Assembly: GCA_022484595.1 (NCBI GenBank)
Contig: JAKVLB010000008.1
Location: forward strand, 1-64,000
Direction: 5' to 3'
DNA length: 64,000 bases
Source: Mageeibacillus sp.
GTDB taxonomy: Bacteria; Bacillota; Clostridia; Saccharofermentanales; Saccharofermentanaceae
The notes under the pieces were generated by a model, which was not told where the DNA came from, did not search any database, and saw only the letters and a list, made by a program, of their open reading frames with translations. Shown here piece by piece: positions 11,081 through 20,457 of this stretch; the first letter of the stretch is position 1; the number at the start of each line of letters is the position of its first letter. A program made the position numbers and the translations under genes.

Positions 11081-11898
11081 TTCTTCACCTCCGCAACATT
11101 GACACCCGCGTTATCAACCGGTCTTGTACCGCTGACATACTTGCCGTCAGCGTCGAAAACAAGGTCATTTCCCTTGTAGCATCCGAGCGGATATTGCTTG
11201 ATCATATTCTCCTTGAGCCAATCCATTGCCGGAAGCGGCTCTTTGCCCCAGTTTGTAGGGCATGTAGAAAGAAACTCAACCATGGAGAAACCGATGTTAT
11301 TCTGCTGAACCTGGAAAGCCTTCTTAATAGCCTGCTTTGCGTTCTGAATATTCTTGAAGTCAGTAACGCATACACGCTCAATATAGGCAGAACCCGTCAG
11401 ATTAGACAGAAGCTCCGAAACATTGATCGGATATCCCTGATAAGACTGGTCACGGCCAAACGGAGAAGTCGTTGTAACCTGTCCGAGAAGCGTAGTAGGC
11501 GCCATCTGGCCAGAAGTCATACCGTAAACGGCGTTGTTCACGAAAAACACAGTGATTTTCTCGCCTCTTGCAGCAGCATGAATAATCTCGGCCGTTCCGA
11601 TTGAAGCCAGATCTCCGTCTCCCTGATATGTGAAAACAACGTGATCCTTGAGATTTCTCTTGATTCCCGTTGCAACCGCAGGTGCACGTCCGTGTGAAGC
11701 CTGAACCATATCGTTGCTGAAATACTCATATGAGTTATAAGTGCATCCAACCGATGCGACACCGACAGCCGACTCAAGCAAATCCATCTCTACCATGGTC
11801 TCTGCGATTAAGCGGTGTATAATACCGTGACAGCAGCCGGGGCAGTAATGGAAGGGTTTTGTTGTGAGTCCCTTTGTAGGCTCGAAAACTATAGCCAT
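11077..11898 (-). CDS. korB: 2-oxoacid:ferredoxin oxidoreductase beta subunit (TPP-binding)
   Basis: FHYCPGCCHGIIHRLIAE, YQGDGDLASIGTAEIIHAA TPP motif. Confidence 0.9.
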   Translation of the reverse strand: MAIVFEPTKGLTTKPFHYCPGCCHGIIHRLIAETMVEMDLLESAVGVASVGCTYNSYEYFSNDMVQASHGRAPAVATGIKRNLKDHVVFTYQGDGDLASIGTAEIIHAAARGEKITVFFVNNAVYGMTSGQMAPTTLLGQVTTTSPFGRDQSYQGYPINVSELLSNLTGSAYIERVCVTDFKNIQNAKQAIKKAFQVQQNNIGFSMVEFLSTCPTNWGKEPLPAMDWLKENMIKQYPLGCYKGNDLVFDADGKYVSGTRPVDNAGVNVAEVKK

Positions 11899-12989
11899 CA
11901 GAAATTACCTCCTTGCGTCATTTTTCCCTCGTGAATTGCGACAATCTTGTCGAGGATTTCTTTCTGTGTAGGAAGATTTCCGCCGAGTCTGCCATGGAAA
12001 TAGCATGGTTTCTTTCCGGCGCATCCAAGTCTTACATCCTCGATCATCTGACCGGCATTGAGCTCGACATCAAGGAAAGCCTTGACGTTGGGCATATCTG
12101 CAGTCTTGCTGATTATCTCGTACGGGAACGGCCAAAGCGTAATAGGGCGAATCATTCCGACCTTAATACCAAGCTCAGCCGCCTGTCTGATGACGTTGCG
12201 GGATATTCTTGAGCATGTGGAGAAAGCTGTGATAACAATCTCAGCATCCTCAAGACCAATAGCCTCGTAACGGACTTCGTTAGCTTTTACAACATCATAC
12301 TTTGCCTGAAGTTCAAGATTCTTGCCCTCAAGGACATCCGGATCAATATAGATGGATGTGATTGTGTGGTGATCAGACTCGCCGTTTCTTCCGGCTGCTG
12401 CCCATGGCTTTGCAACCGTCTCGATAGTCTCTTCATCACGGAACGCAACAGGCTCCATCATCTGACCGAGTGTACCGTCCCCGAGAATCATTACGCACAT
12501 TCTGTACTTATCTGCGAGGTTAAATGCCTCTACTACAAGCTCATACAGCTCCTGAACAGATGCCGGTGCAATAACGATATTGCGATAGTCACCATGTCCG
12601 CCGCCCTTTGTTGCCTGGAAATAGTCACCCTGTGCCGGCTGAATTCCGCCGAGACCCGGGCCTGCTCTGACAATATTTACAACAACTGCAGGAAGCTCTG
12701 CACCCGCTATATACGAGATGCCTTCCTGCTTAAGGGATATTCCCGGCGAAGATGAGGATGTCAGAACCCTGAATCCCGCTGATGCCGCGCCATAAACCAT
12801 GTTGATAGCCGAGACTTCACTCTCTGCCTGAACGAAGTTACCGCCGATCTGCACCATCTTCTTGGCCATATAGTGCATAACCTCAGTCTGAGGCGTAATC
12901 GGGTAACCGAAATAGTTACGGCAGCCGGCTCTGATTGCTGCTTCGGCAATGACTTCATTGCCCTTCATCAATACTCTTTTCTGTGCCAT
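11898..12989 (-). CDS. korA: 2-oxoacid:ferredoxin oxidoreductase alpha subunit
   Basis: KGNEVIAEAAIRAGCRNYFGYPITPQTEVMHYM; adjacent to beta. Confidence 0.9.
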   Translation of the reverse strand: MAQKRVLMKGNEVIAEAAIRAGCRNYFGYPITPQTEVMHYMAKKMVQIGGNFVQAESEVSAINMVYGAASAGFRVLTSSSSPGISLKQEGISYIAGAELPAVVVNIVRAGPGLGGIQPAQGDYFQATKGGGHGDYRNIVIAPASVQELYELVVEAFNLADKYRMCVMILGDGTLGQMMEPVAFRDEETIETVAKPWAAAGRNGESDHHTITSIYIDPDVLEGKNLELQAKYDVVKANEVRYEAIGLEDAEIVITAFSTCSRISRNVIRQAAELGIKVGMIRPITLWPFPYEIISKTADMPNVKAFLDVELNAGQMIEDVRLGCAGKKPCYFHGRLGGNLPTQKEILDKIVAIHEGKMTQGGNF

Positions 12990-13013
12990 TTAAAATCCTC
13001 CTAAGAACCTAAC

Positions 13014-13229
13014 TCAGAAACGCTCAACCGTAATAACCACATCAGGACACTGTGTCGCGCAGAATGTGCAACCAATGCAACCGTCAGGATTTACACAGGT
13101 AACGGGGTGATAACCCTTAGCATTTAGCCTGGTCTTGTCAAGCTCAAGGATTTTCTTCGGGCAAGCAGCTACACATAGTCCGCAGCCCTTACACAGATTC
13201 TCATTGAAAGTCACTTTACCTTTAGCCAC
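13014..13229 (-). CDS. korD: 4Fe-4S ferredoxin-type delta subunit of the 2-oxoacid oxidoreductase
   Basis: two CxxCxxC clusters (CKGCGLCVAACP, CIGCTFCATQCP); GTG start at 13229 preceded by AGAGGGAGG, replacing the longer ATG ORF to 13370. Confidence 0.85.
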   Translation of the reverse strand: MAKGKVTFNENLCKGCGLCVAACPKKILELDKTRLNAKGYHPVTCVNPDGCIGCTFCATQCPDVVITVERF

Positions 13230-13350
13230 AAAAAACCTCCCTCTAAAGCCGGCACAATACATCCGGCCCCAAAAAATATTTAATCGATTATATACTTCTG
13301 AAACTACAAGTGCAAACCTTATGGATTTTTGACAACAGTGCGAAAATAAA

Positions 13351-13376
13351 GCGGCGGTGCCAAATGACACCGCCGC
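13351..13376 (-). terminator. Rho-independent terminator downstream of the SPFH/zinc-ribbon gene
   Basis: perfect 9-bp stem gcggcggtg/caccgccgc, 8-nt loop, T-rich tract on the minus strand. Confidence 0.8.
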
Positions 13377-13398
13377 CGACTGAAAGATTTATTGAATC

Positions 13399-14730
13399 TT
13401 AGATCTTTGTACCGCACTCCGGGCAGAACTTTGGCATAGCGCTGCCGTCTGCCGGCTTCCATCCGCACTTAGGGCAGGCAGAAGGAGCTGCCGCAGGTGC
13501 CGGCTGTCCGCAATTGCTGCAGAACTTACCGGTGTTTCCCGTCTGTCCGCAGCCGCATGTCCAGCCTGCCGATGCAGGCACTGCCTGAGGCTGTCCGCAG
13601 TTGCTGCAGAATTTGCCTGTGTTGCCTGTCTGACCGCAGCTGCATGTCCAGCCTGCCGGTGCAACCTTAGCTGCCTGAGCTGCCTGCTGCTGCTGTGAAA
13701 CTACGCCAAGAGCTGAAGCAGTCGCGTTGTTGCCGCCAAGTCCGCTCATCATTCCCATACCCATGAAACCGTTAACTGCTCCGTTGGCATTGCCGCCTGC
13801 GAGCTTCATAGCTTCCGTCTGGCCCAAAGCAACCTGCGCTGCGAGAGCGGACGCGTCGGAACCGTACAGCTTCGATGTATCAATCTGCTCAATTCTCTCA
13901 CGAGACTTATCGTCAGGTGTTACGCCGCCTATTGCGACCGCCTCAACTACAATTCCTCTTGCCTGAAGCCAATCTTCGTCCAGACAGTCTCTCATATAGT
14001 TACGGAGTTCTGTCCTGTGGGAATCAAGAGTTGAATAAACAACCTTATCTGAAGTAGCAAGCTTGTTGAGTGCTTCCGAAATGTGATCCAGGAACTCAAG
14101 ACGGGGCTGCTGAGGCTGAGGAGGTGTTCCCATAAAATCAACACTTAAGTACTGATCCCTCACGTTTCCCGCAACATTTCTGAAGAACGTTACAGGATCG
14201 GTTACCTTATATGAGAATGTACCGTTAAGTCTGATATAAATATTGCGATATTCAGGATCAGGATAAGCGAGAGGAGTAGCAGTACCAAAGTTCTGGTCTC
14301 TCAACTCAAGCATATTTATGAAATAAACTCTCTGCTGTTTTGCAATCTCGCCGCCCATCTTCATACGATCCCAGATCTCTCCGACAGACTTCTTGACATT
14401 CTCGCCGAAATCCTTATTGGCAAGGATAGAAGGCGAAGATGAAGTATCCCATTTGTAATAACCGCTCTTGGTTACACAATCAACAACCTCGCCGCCATCA
14501 ACAAGAAGCAGCGCCGCACCCTCAGGTACAGCTATAACGGAACCGTTCGAAATTACCTCTGAACTTCCCTTGTTCTTGCCCTTCTCCATCTTGTTGGCAC
14601 CCTTCCTTACAAGAATGTCAGAACCCAACGAATCACACGTAAAGAACTCTAAATACTGGTCTGCTACAGTACTGGAGACAGAACTCCCGACGACAGAGGC
14701 AATATTCCCTACCATGCTAATCAATCCCAT
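13399..14730 (-). CDS. SPFH-domain (YdjI/virion-core-like) protein with C-terminal zinc ribbons
   Basis: N-terminal SPFH-like region; C-terminal GWTCxCGQTGNTGKFCSNCGQP x2 plus CPKCG..CPECG. Confidence 0.82.
   Translation of the reverse strand: MGLISMVGNIASVVGSSVSSTVADQYLEFFTCDSLGSDILVRKGANKMEKGKNKGSSEVISNGSVIAVPEGAALLLVDGGEVVDCVTKSGYYKWDTSSSPSILANKDFGENVKKSVGEIWDRMKMGGEIAKQQRVYFINMLELRDQNFGTATPLAYPDPEYRNIYIRLNGTFSYKVTDPVTFFRNVAGNVRDQYLSVDFMGTPPQPQQPRLEFLDHISEALNKLATSDKVVYSTLDSHRTELRNYMRDCLDEDWLQARGIVVEAVAIGGVTPDDKSRERIEQIDTSKLYGSDASALAAQVALGQTEAMKLAGGNANGAVNGFMGMGMMSGLGGNNATASALGVVSQQQQAAQAAKVAPAGWTCSCGQTGNTGKFCSNCGQPQAVPASAGWTCGCGQTGNTGKFCSNCGQPAPAAAPSACPKCGWKPADGSAMPKFCPECGTKI
13502..13662 (-). 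repeat. tandem 87-nt (29-aa) zinc-ribbon-encoding repeat, two units
   Basis: ggctgtccgca(a/g)ttgctgcagaa... starts at 13502 and again at 13589. Confidence 0.85.
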
Positions 14731-14867
14731 ATATATATCCTCCTAGATATTTCCGGCCATACGACCGTTTGGTAAATATTATCATTTATATAATATTTTA
14801 ACAATAAATAAACACAGCAAAATTGCTGTGTTTAATTGGCAATCTTAGCAAAATACAGTATACCGGA

Positions 14868-15548
14868 TCAATATGTATAACTTATACACCTGCTCATCCT
14901 GAAAAGCTCAGGAGCACGGCATTTAAATGATGCGGCGTTATCAATATTATCCATAATGCAGGTAGCAACAAGAGGCACTCCCGTAATAACACCTGCATCC
15001 AATACCATCTGCTCACCTTCCTCTATCATATCAAGTGTTGTCTCTTCAAGAAGATTCGTGTTATTGATATAACCATCGATACCGAATCCCGCAGCAGTAG
15101 CAAGTTCAGAAGTCATCTGCGCTATCTGTCCGGGAGTTGACGTAAAAGGTCGCAGGGCATTAACCGCCATAAGTATCCTAGTATCGCAGTTCTCGATTCT
15201 TTTCTTAAGAGAACCTAATACCGTCGCACCCATATCCTCTCCGCCTATGTCGAATATGCCCATGTATTCCTCATCGTCGAAAACTACGTACATCTCCGCC
15301 GGCAGAACCGGAGCATCGACGTTGGAACCCGCGTACATAGGACTTATAACCCGTATGCCGTTCTTTTCGAGCAACGGAGCGCAGTCGGAAGAACGGTAAA
15401 ACGGATTCACAATATCCATGTCCGCAATGAGTATCTTGCTGTCAGGGTGGCTTCTTCTCTGGGCAAGCGACATATTGACAGAAATCTCTGATTTGCCGCT
15501 TCCGTAAGCACCTATTATTATTGTGAGCCTGTTATTATCGTAAAACAT
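14868..15548 (-). CDS. P-loop ATP/GTPase (ParA-like nucleotide-binding protein)
   Basis: Walker A GAYGSGKSEIS, IFDIGGEDMGATVLG; start at the MFYDNN ATG, overlapping the permease stop. Confidence 0.65.
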   Translation of the reverse strand: MFYDNNRLTIIIGAYGSGKSEISVNMSLAQRRSHPDSKILIADMDIVNPFYRSSDCAPLLEKNGIRVISPMYAGSNVDAPVLPAEMYVVFDDEEYMGIFDIGGEDMGATVLGSLKKRIENCDTRILMAVNALRPFTSTPGQIAQMTSELATAAGFGIDGYINNTNLLEETTLDMIEEGEQMVLDAGVITGVPLVATCIMDNIDNAASFKCRAPELFRMSRCISYTY

Positions 15549-16573
15549 CAGTTCAGGTCTTTCTTTCTGAAGATTGCATAACCGCCGCAGGCAAAAATTG
15601 CGGACCATACGATTGATTTAATATTGTACTGAAACATAAGGCTCTTATAGCTCACTTCGCAGCCGTCAATATCAGCCAGATCATCGTCATCAAACCAGAA
15701 AGGCGATTCCGTAAAAAATGTACTGAAGTTGTTCACAAAGCCGTCATGCAACGTAGTTCTGCTGTAATCCATAGAACTTATATTCGCTGTCACAAACTCT
15801 CTGCCAAGACCTGCATTCGTAAGCAGATAAAAAGGACGACCGACATACCAGCCGAAAGAGAAAACATCCTTTCTCTCCGGCACATAGTCATCATAATCGT
15901 CTTGGCCCTGATCCTTCATCTTATCGGCATAATCCTCGCAGAGATCAATGTACGCTTCGCCGGTTTTTCTGGAATATGAATATGACGTGGCAAGCAGACC
16001 TGCCAGACTGAACGACATTACAAAGACGACACACAGAATCACAACAGCGGCGCGGCTCTTGATAACAAGCGCCAATGCAGTAAACAGAATAGTCATGCCT
16101 ATAAGTGACAGCAAAAGCGTAAGAAGTCGAAGCAGCATCTCTCCATGATTTACATTTACATCAAAAGACGAGACAGCAAGAGCCAGAAAACCTGTAGATA
16201 CGTAAACTACAGACAGCGCCGCTATGACGGAAACCTGAGAAATGATCGTTGAGAAGAACACGTCAGCCCTGCTGTGTCCGGCGGTTATTTTGTTGCGGAT
16301 AAATCCGTCCTTATAATCCCTTCCGACGAACAGGGATGAGAACAATGCGATAACCATGGGCAGATTGCTGTAGAAGTAACTGACTACAAACCAGTTCAAA
16401 AGTTTGGTCGCAGAAAGCGAACCATCAATCAGACCGAACGAGTCTCCGTAAGTGGAAATTAATTCCATTGCAATAACAACCGTCAATGGACATATTATTG
16501 AGAATGCAAGCATGAAATATATGGCTTTGCAGCTGAGAATTCTCTTATATTCAAACTTAAGTAAATCAAGCAT
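15548..16573 (-). CDS. ABC-2 type transporter permease
   Basis: multiple TM segments; downstream of and overlapping an ABC ATPase. Confidence 0.75.
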   Translation of the reverse strand: MLDLLKFEYKRILSCKAIYFMLAFSIICPLTVVIAMELISTYGDSFGLIDGSLSATKLLNWFVVSYFYSNLPMVIALFSSLFVGRDYKDGFIRNKITAGHSRADVFFSTIISQVSVIAALSVVYVSTGFLALAVSSFDVNVNHGEMLLRLLTLLLSLIGMTILFTALALVIKSRAAVVILCVVFVMSFSLAGLLATSYSYSRKTGEAYIDLCEDYADKMKDQGQDDYDDYVPERKDVFSFGWYVGRPFYLLTNAGLGREFVTANISSMDYSRTTLHDGFVNNFSTFFTESPFWFDDDDLADIDGCEVSYKSLMFQYNIKSIVWSAIFACGGYAIFRKKDLN

Positions 16574-17471
16574 GTGTCTCACCTCCGACAAGTCCGACAA
16601 AGTAGGATTCAAGGTCTGTCTCAACATTATGCATGTCAGTTACCGCGCAACCCGCGCCGGAAGCCAAAGAAGCAATTGCCGCTATGTCAACTGAGCCGTG
16701 AATGGTGATTTTGCCCGGATTTGTATTCTGCTCGGCATTATAGCCGTTGGACACAAGTGCCACCAGAAGGTCACTTGTCTTATCAGTAGTAACAACAAGA
16801 AGCTTCTCACCGGCATTCTCAATATCTTCAGCCGTAGCTTCCTTGACAATCCTTCCGCCCTCGACGAAAGCAAAATCGGTAGCGAGCTTTGAAAGCTCCG
16901 AAAGAATGTGGCTTGAGATAACAATAGTGATATTCTTCTCGCGCGAAAGTCTGATAAGAAGATCCCTTATCTGAATAATTCCCTGCGGATCAAGTCCGTT
17001 TATCGGCTCATCCAGAATAAGCATCTTGGGGTCTCCTACTATAGCCATGGCAATTCCGAGACGCTGTCTCATACCGAGCGAGAACTTTGCGGCTTTCTTA
17101 CGGCCCGTGCCTTCAAGACCTACAAATTTCAGCGTATCATCAATTGATGAATCGTCACTGATCCCGAGATTGATGAACTGGAACTTGAGATTCTCTCTGG
17201 CTGTCTTGTTCATATAAATTGAAGGAGTCTCGACGAGAGCGCCGATTGAGCCGATTTCTTTTCTGTCGAAACCATATTCAACCGTTCCGGAAGTCGGGTA
17301 CTGAAGACCGGTCATAATACGCATTATGGTCGTCTTACCGGCGCCGTTCTTTCCTACAAGTCCGTAGATCGAACCCTTTTTGACTTCAAAGCTGACATTC
17401 TTAAGCACATGATGACCACCATATGATTTCGATACATCCGTAGCTTTGAAAAGTATAGATGAGTCTTCCAT
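16566..17471 (-). CDS. ABC transporter ATP-binding protein
   Basis: Walker A GKNGAGKTT, signature FSLGMRQRLGIA, Walker B LILDEP. Confidence 0.9.
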   Translation of the reverse strand: MEDSSILFKATDVSKSYGGHHVLKNVSFEVKKGSIYGLVGKNGAGKTTIMRIMTGLQYPTSGTVEYGFDRKEIGSIGALVETPSIYMNKTARENLKFQFINLGISDDSSIDDTLKFVGLEGTGRKKAAKFSLGMRQRLGIAMAIVGDPKMLILDEPINGLDPQGIIQIRDLLIRLSREKNITIVISSHILSELSKLATDFAFVEGGRIVKEATAEDIENAGEKLLVVTTDKTSDLLVALVSNGYNAEQNTNPGKITIHGSVDIAAIASLASGAGCAVTDMHNVETDLESYFVGLVGGETHA

Positions 17472-17547
17472 ATATCCTCCACAACTATAAAATTATACGG
17501 ATGTATGATAGCACATAGCTATTTTTAATTCCACGATATAAAGTCCG

Positions 17548-18108
17548 TCATTTTCTGACAAGTTTGCCTGCACGCTCGCCTATCATTACGGCGATTACAA
17601 GTTTTACAATATCCGGAATAATGAACGGAACCACGCACATTCCTATTACAGCCGCAAGTCCTATAGGACCTGTCTGGCGTCCGTAGACTACGATAAACCA
17701 GATGACGCCTACCGTGTACAGAACAATCTCAAAGGCAAGAGAATTCAGAACACCCCAGAGGATTCTGTGTTTATAATCGGATTTAAGTCTGCTGAAAATT
17801 AACTTTTCGAGCATAAAGTAGACCAGCCCTGCGATTATAAATCCGATGAGAAAGCCGCCGGTAGGTCCTATAAATGCCGACGGGCCGCCTTTGAATCCGG
17901 CGAATACCGGCAGACCGACAAGACCCATGAGAAGGTAGACTGCGATCGCGACCGTTCCGCGTGCGCCGCCGATAGACATCAGAATCGCAAGAATCGCCAT
18001 AGTCTGCAGCGTAAAAGGAACCGGACCCAGCGGGATTGATATCCACGAGCAGACAGTTATGAGTGCTGCGGAGATTGCGATAAGTACAAGATTGTAAGTT
18101 TTAGACAT
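17548..18108 (-). CDS. bioY: biotin transporter S-component BioY
   Basis: BioY pattern PLGPVPFTLQTMAILAI..GARGTVAIAVYLLMGLVGLPVFAGFKGGPSAFIGPTGGFLIGF. Confidence 0.93.
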   Translation of the reverse strand: MSKTYNLVLIAISAALITVCSWISIPLGPVPFTLQTMAILAILMSIGGARGTVAIAVYLLMGLVGLPVFAGFKGGPSAFIGPTGGFLIGFIIAGLVYFMLEKLIFSRLKSDYKHRILWGVLNSLAFEIVLYTVGVIWFIVVYGRQTGPIGLAAVIGMCVVPFIIPDIVKLVIAVMIGERAGKLVRK

Positions 18109-18139
18109 TGTAAACCTCTTTCGTTTTAATGTTTACAAT
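18107..18139. promoter_or_regulatory. BirA-like biotin operator overlapping the bioY start and -10
   Basis: perfect inverted repeat ATTGTAAAC-N15-GTTTACAAT; right half overlaps a minus-strand TATAAT (18138-18143). Confidence 0.82.
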
Positions 18140-18279
18140 TATACACATTTCTATTGTAAATGCACTACATATTTATATTAACATTTCGATATCCTGTTTG
18201 CTTGTAAATCTGCATTTATTTACTTATGTATGCTCAGATTGATATAATGGGGACAAATATATAAACAAAGGAGTTCATT

Positions 18280-19263
18280 ATGACAAAAATCGGCATTCTG
18301 GGATATGGCAACCTGGCGCGAGGCGTCGAATCAGCCATCAGACAAAATCCTGACATGGAACTTGTCGCAGTGTTTACTAGAAGAGATCCGGCCTCCGTTT
18401 CAATAGCGACAGACGGAGCCGTCTGCGATTCCGTCGGAAATATTGCTAAATACAAAGACAGAATTGACGTACTTATTATCTGCGGTGGTTCAGCTACGGA
18501 TCTTCCGAAACAGACACCTTTATACGCTTCGATGTTTAACTGCATTGACAGCTTTGACACACACGCCAACATTCCGGAACATTTTGCGTCAGTAAACGAA
18601 GCTTCGCTCAAGGCTTCAACGGTATCACTCATTTCCTGCGGATGGGACCCCGGAATGTTCTCGCTCAACAGGCTCTATGCGAATTGTATTCTGCCCGACG
18701 GTAAGGATTATACATTCTGGGGCAAGGGCGTTTCACAGGGGCATTCCGATGCTATAAGGAGAATTCCGGGTGTCAGAAACGGCAAACAATACACCATTCC
18801 TGTTGAAGCCGCGCTCGATAAGGTCAGAAGCGGATCAAATCCGGAGCTTTCGGTTCGCGAAAAGCACACACGCGAGTGTTTCGTCGTCGCTGAAGAAGGT
18901 GCTGACAGGAAGCTTATTGAGAAGACTATCAAGGAGATGCCGAATTACTTTGCCGACTATGATACTACCGTTCATTTCATATCTGAAGAAGAGTTCGCAA
19001 GAGATCACAGCAGAATGAATCATGGCGGTTTTGTGTTCAGAACCGGTACAACAGGCCTTAACGGCGAACATAAACACGTGATTGAGTACTCGCTCAAACT
19101 TGACTCAAACCCGGAATTCACGGGCAGTGTACTCGTCGCATACGCCAGAGCTGTTGATCGTTTCGCAAAGAAACACGACTACGGATGCAAGACCGTTTTC
19201 GATGTTGCGCCGGCGATGCTGAGCCCTTTATCAGCAAGCGAGATGAGAGCTCATCTCCTTTAA
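18280..19263 (+). CDS. ddh: meso-diaminopimelate dehydrogenase
   Basis: IGILGYGNLARGVE NADPH motif; SCGWDPGMFSLNR, FWGKGVSQGHSDAIRRIPGV signature. Confidence 0.93.
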   Translation: MTKIGILGYGNLARGVESAIRQNPDMELVAVFTRRDPASVSIATDGAVCDSVGNIAKYKDRIDVLIICGGSATDLPKQTPLYASMFNCIDSFDTHANIPEHFASVNEASLKASTVSLISCGWDPGMFSLNRLYANCILPDGKDYTFWGKGVSQGHSDAIRRIPGVRNGKQYTIPVEAALDKVRSGSNPELSVREKHTRECFVVAEEGADRKLIEKTIKEMPNYFADYDTTVHFISEEEFARDHSRMNHGGFVFRTGTTGLNGEHKHVIEYSLKLDSNPEFTGSVLVAYARAVDRFAKKHDYGCKTVFDVAPAMLSPLSASEMRAHLL

Positions 19264-19282
19264 TTAATTTTACAAAAAAAAA

Positions 19283-19316
19283 AACGCCCCGGATATGAAG
19301 AAATACCCGGGGTGTT
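19283..19316. terminator. bidirectional terminator between convergent ddh and ilvE
   Basis: stem aacgccccgg/ccggggtgtt with flanking A-run and T-rich sequence. Confidence 0.75.
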
Positions 19317-19342
19317 ATTATTCTGTCAGCAGCTGTAACGGA

Positions 19343-20377
19343 TCAGACGTCGATCTCAACAATCCAGCCTTCAGGTGCCTCAACAGTGCCCATCTGAATA
19401 CCTGTGAGTGTCTCTCTGAGCTTTGTCATTACAGGACCCATATCGGTCATGCCGGAAGCAAAAGCGAATTCCCTGCCGTGGTCATTTATCTTGCCGATCG
19501 GCGAGATAACAGCAGCAGTGCCGCAAAGACCGCACTCGGTGAACTCTCCGCCCATAACTTCTGCGAGTGTAACTTCGCGCTCTTCGATAGTCATGCCGCA
19601 ATAGTGCTCTGCAACATAAACGAGAGATCTCCTGGTGATTGAAGGAAGTATTGAATTCGACTTCGGAACGACAAGCTTGCCCTTTCCGTCAGTGAAAATG
19701 ATATTCGCGCCGCCGGTCTCCTCAATCTTGGTTCTTGTAGCCGGGTCGAGATAGATATTCTCGGAAAAACCTTCCTTATGCGCCGTAACAATGGCATGAA
19801 GCGACATGGCGTAGTTGAGTCCGGCCTTGATGTTGCCGGTTCCGTGAGGTGCGGCACGGTCAAAATCAGATACCTTTACAACAATCGGCTTGGCACCGCC
19901 CTTGAAGTACGGACCTACCGGAGTAGCGAAAATGCGGTACTGATAATCATCCGCAGGCTTAACACCGATTACGGGATTGATACCGAAAATATAAGGTCTC
20001 AGATATAATGTGGCTCCTGTTCCGTACGGAGGAACCCAGGCTGCATTGCCCGCAACTGTCTGCCTTACTGACTTCAGGAACAGCTCTTTGGAAATCGGCG
20101 GAATCTCGAGGCGAACAGCTGAATCATGAAGACGATCCGCGTTTAAGTCCGGACGGAATGTAACTATTCTTCCGTCTTTTGTCTCATATGCCTTAAGGCC
20201 TTCGAATACTGTCTGTGCGTACTGAAGTACGCCTGCATCCTCGCTCATAACGATCATATCATCGTCAACAAGCTTGCCCTCGTCCCATGCACCGTTAGTG
20301 TAGTTCGCAACAAAACGCTTGTCTGTCTTGACATAAGAGAATGTCAGATTGGACCAGTCCAGATTCTTCTTTTCCAT
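19343..20377 (-). CDS. ilvE: branched-chain amino acid aminotransferase
   Basis: QTVFEGLKAYETKDG..FRPDLNADRL, EIGGTAAVISPIG-type class IV signature. Confidence 0.92.
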   Translation of the reverse strand: MEKKNLDWSNLTFSYVKTDKRFVANYTNGAWDEGKLVDDDMIVMSEDAGVLQYAQTVFEGLKAYETKDGRIVTFRPDLNADRLHDSAVRLEIPPISKELFLKSVRQTVAGNAAWVPPYGTGATLYLRPYIFGINPVIGVKPADDYQYRIFATPVGPYFKGGAKPIVVKVSDFDRAAPHGTGNIKAGLNYAMSLHAIVTAHKEGFSENIYLDPATRTKIEETGGANIIFTDGKGKLVVPKSNSILPSITRRSLVYVAEHYCGMTIEEREVTLAEVMGGEFTECGLCGTAAVISPIGKINDHGREFAFASGMTDMGPVMTKLRETLTGIQMGTVEAPEGWIVEIDV

Positions 20378-20457
20378 AAGTATTTCCTTCTTTCTGAATG
20401 ATTGTTAAGCATTATAACCCTGCAAAGGCCGTCATGAAAGGTTTTCGAGGTGACTTT

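Noticed and set aside
13230-13370. N-terminal extension of the ferredoxin ORF
   Set aside because: GTG start at 13229 has a strong RBS; the upstream part is not ferredoxin-like
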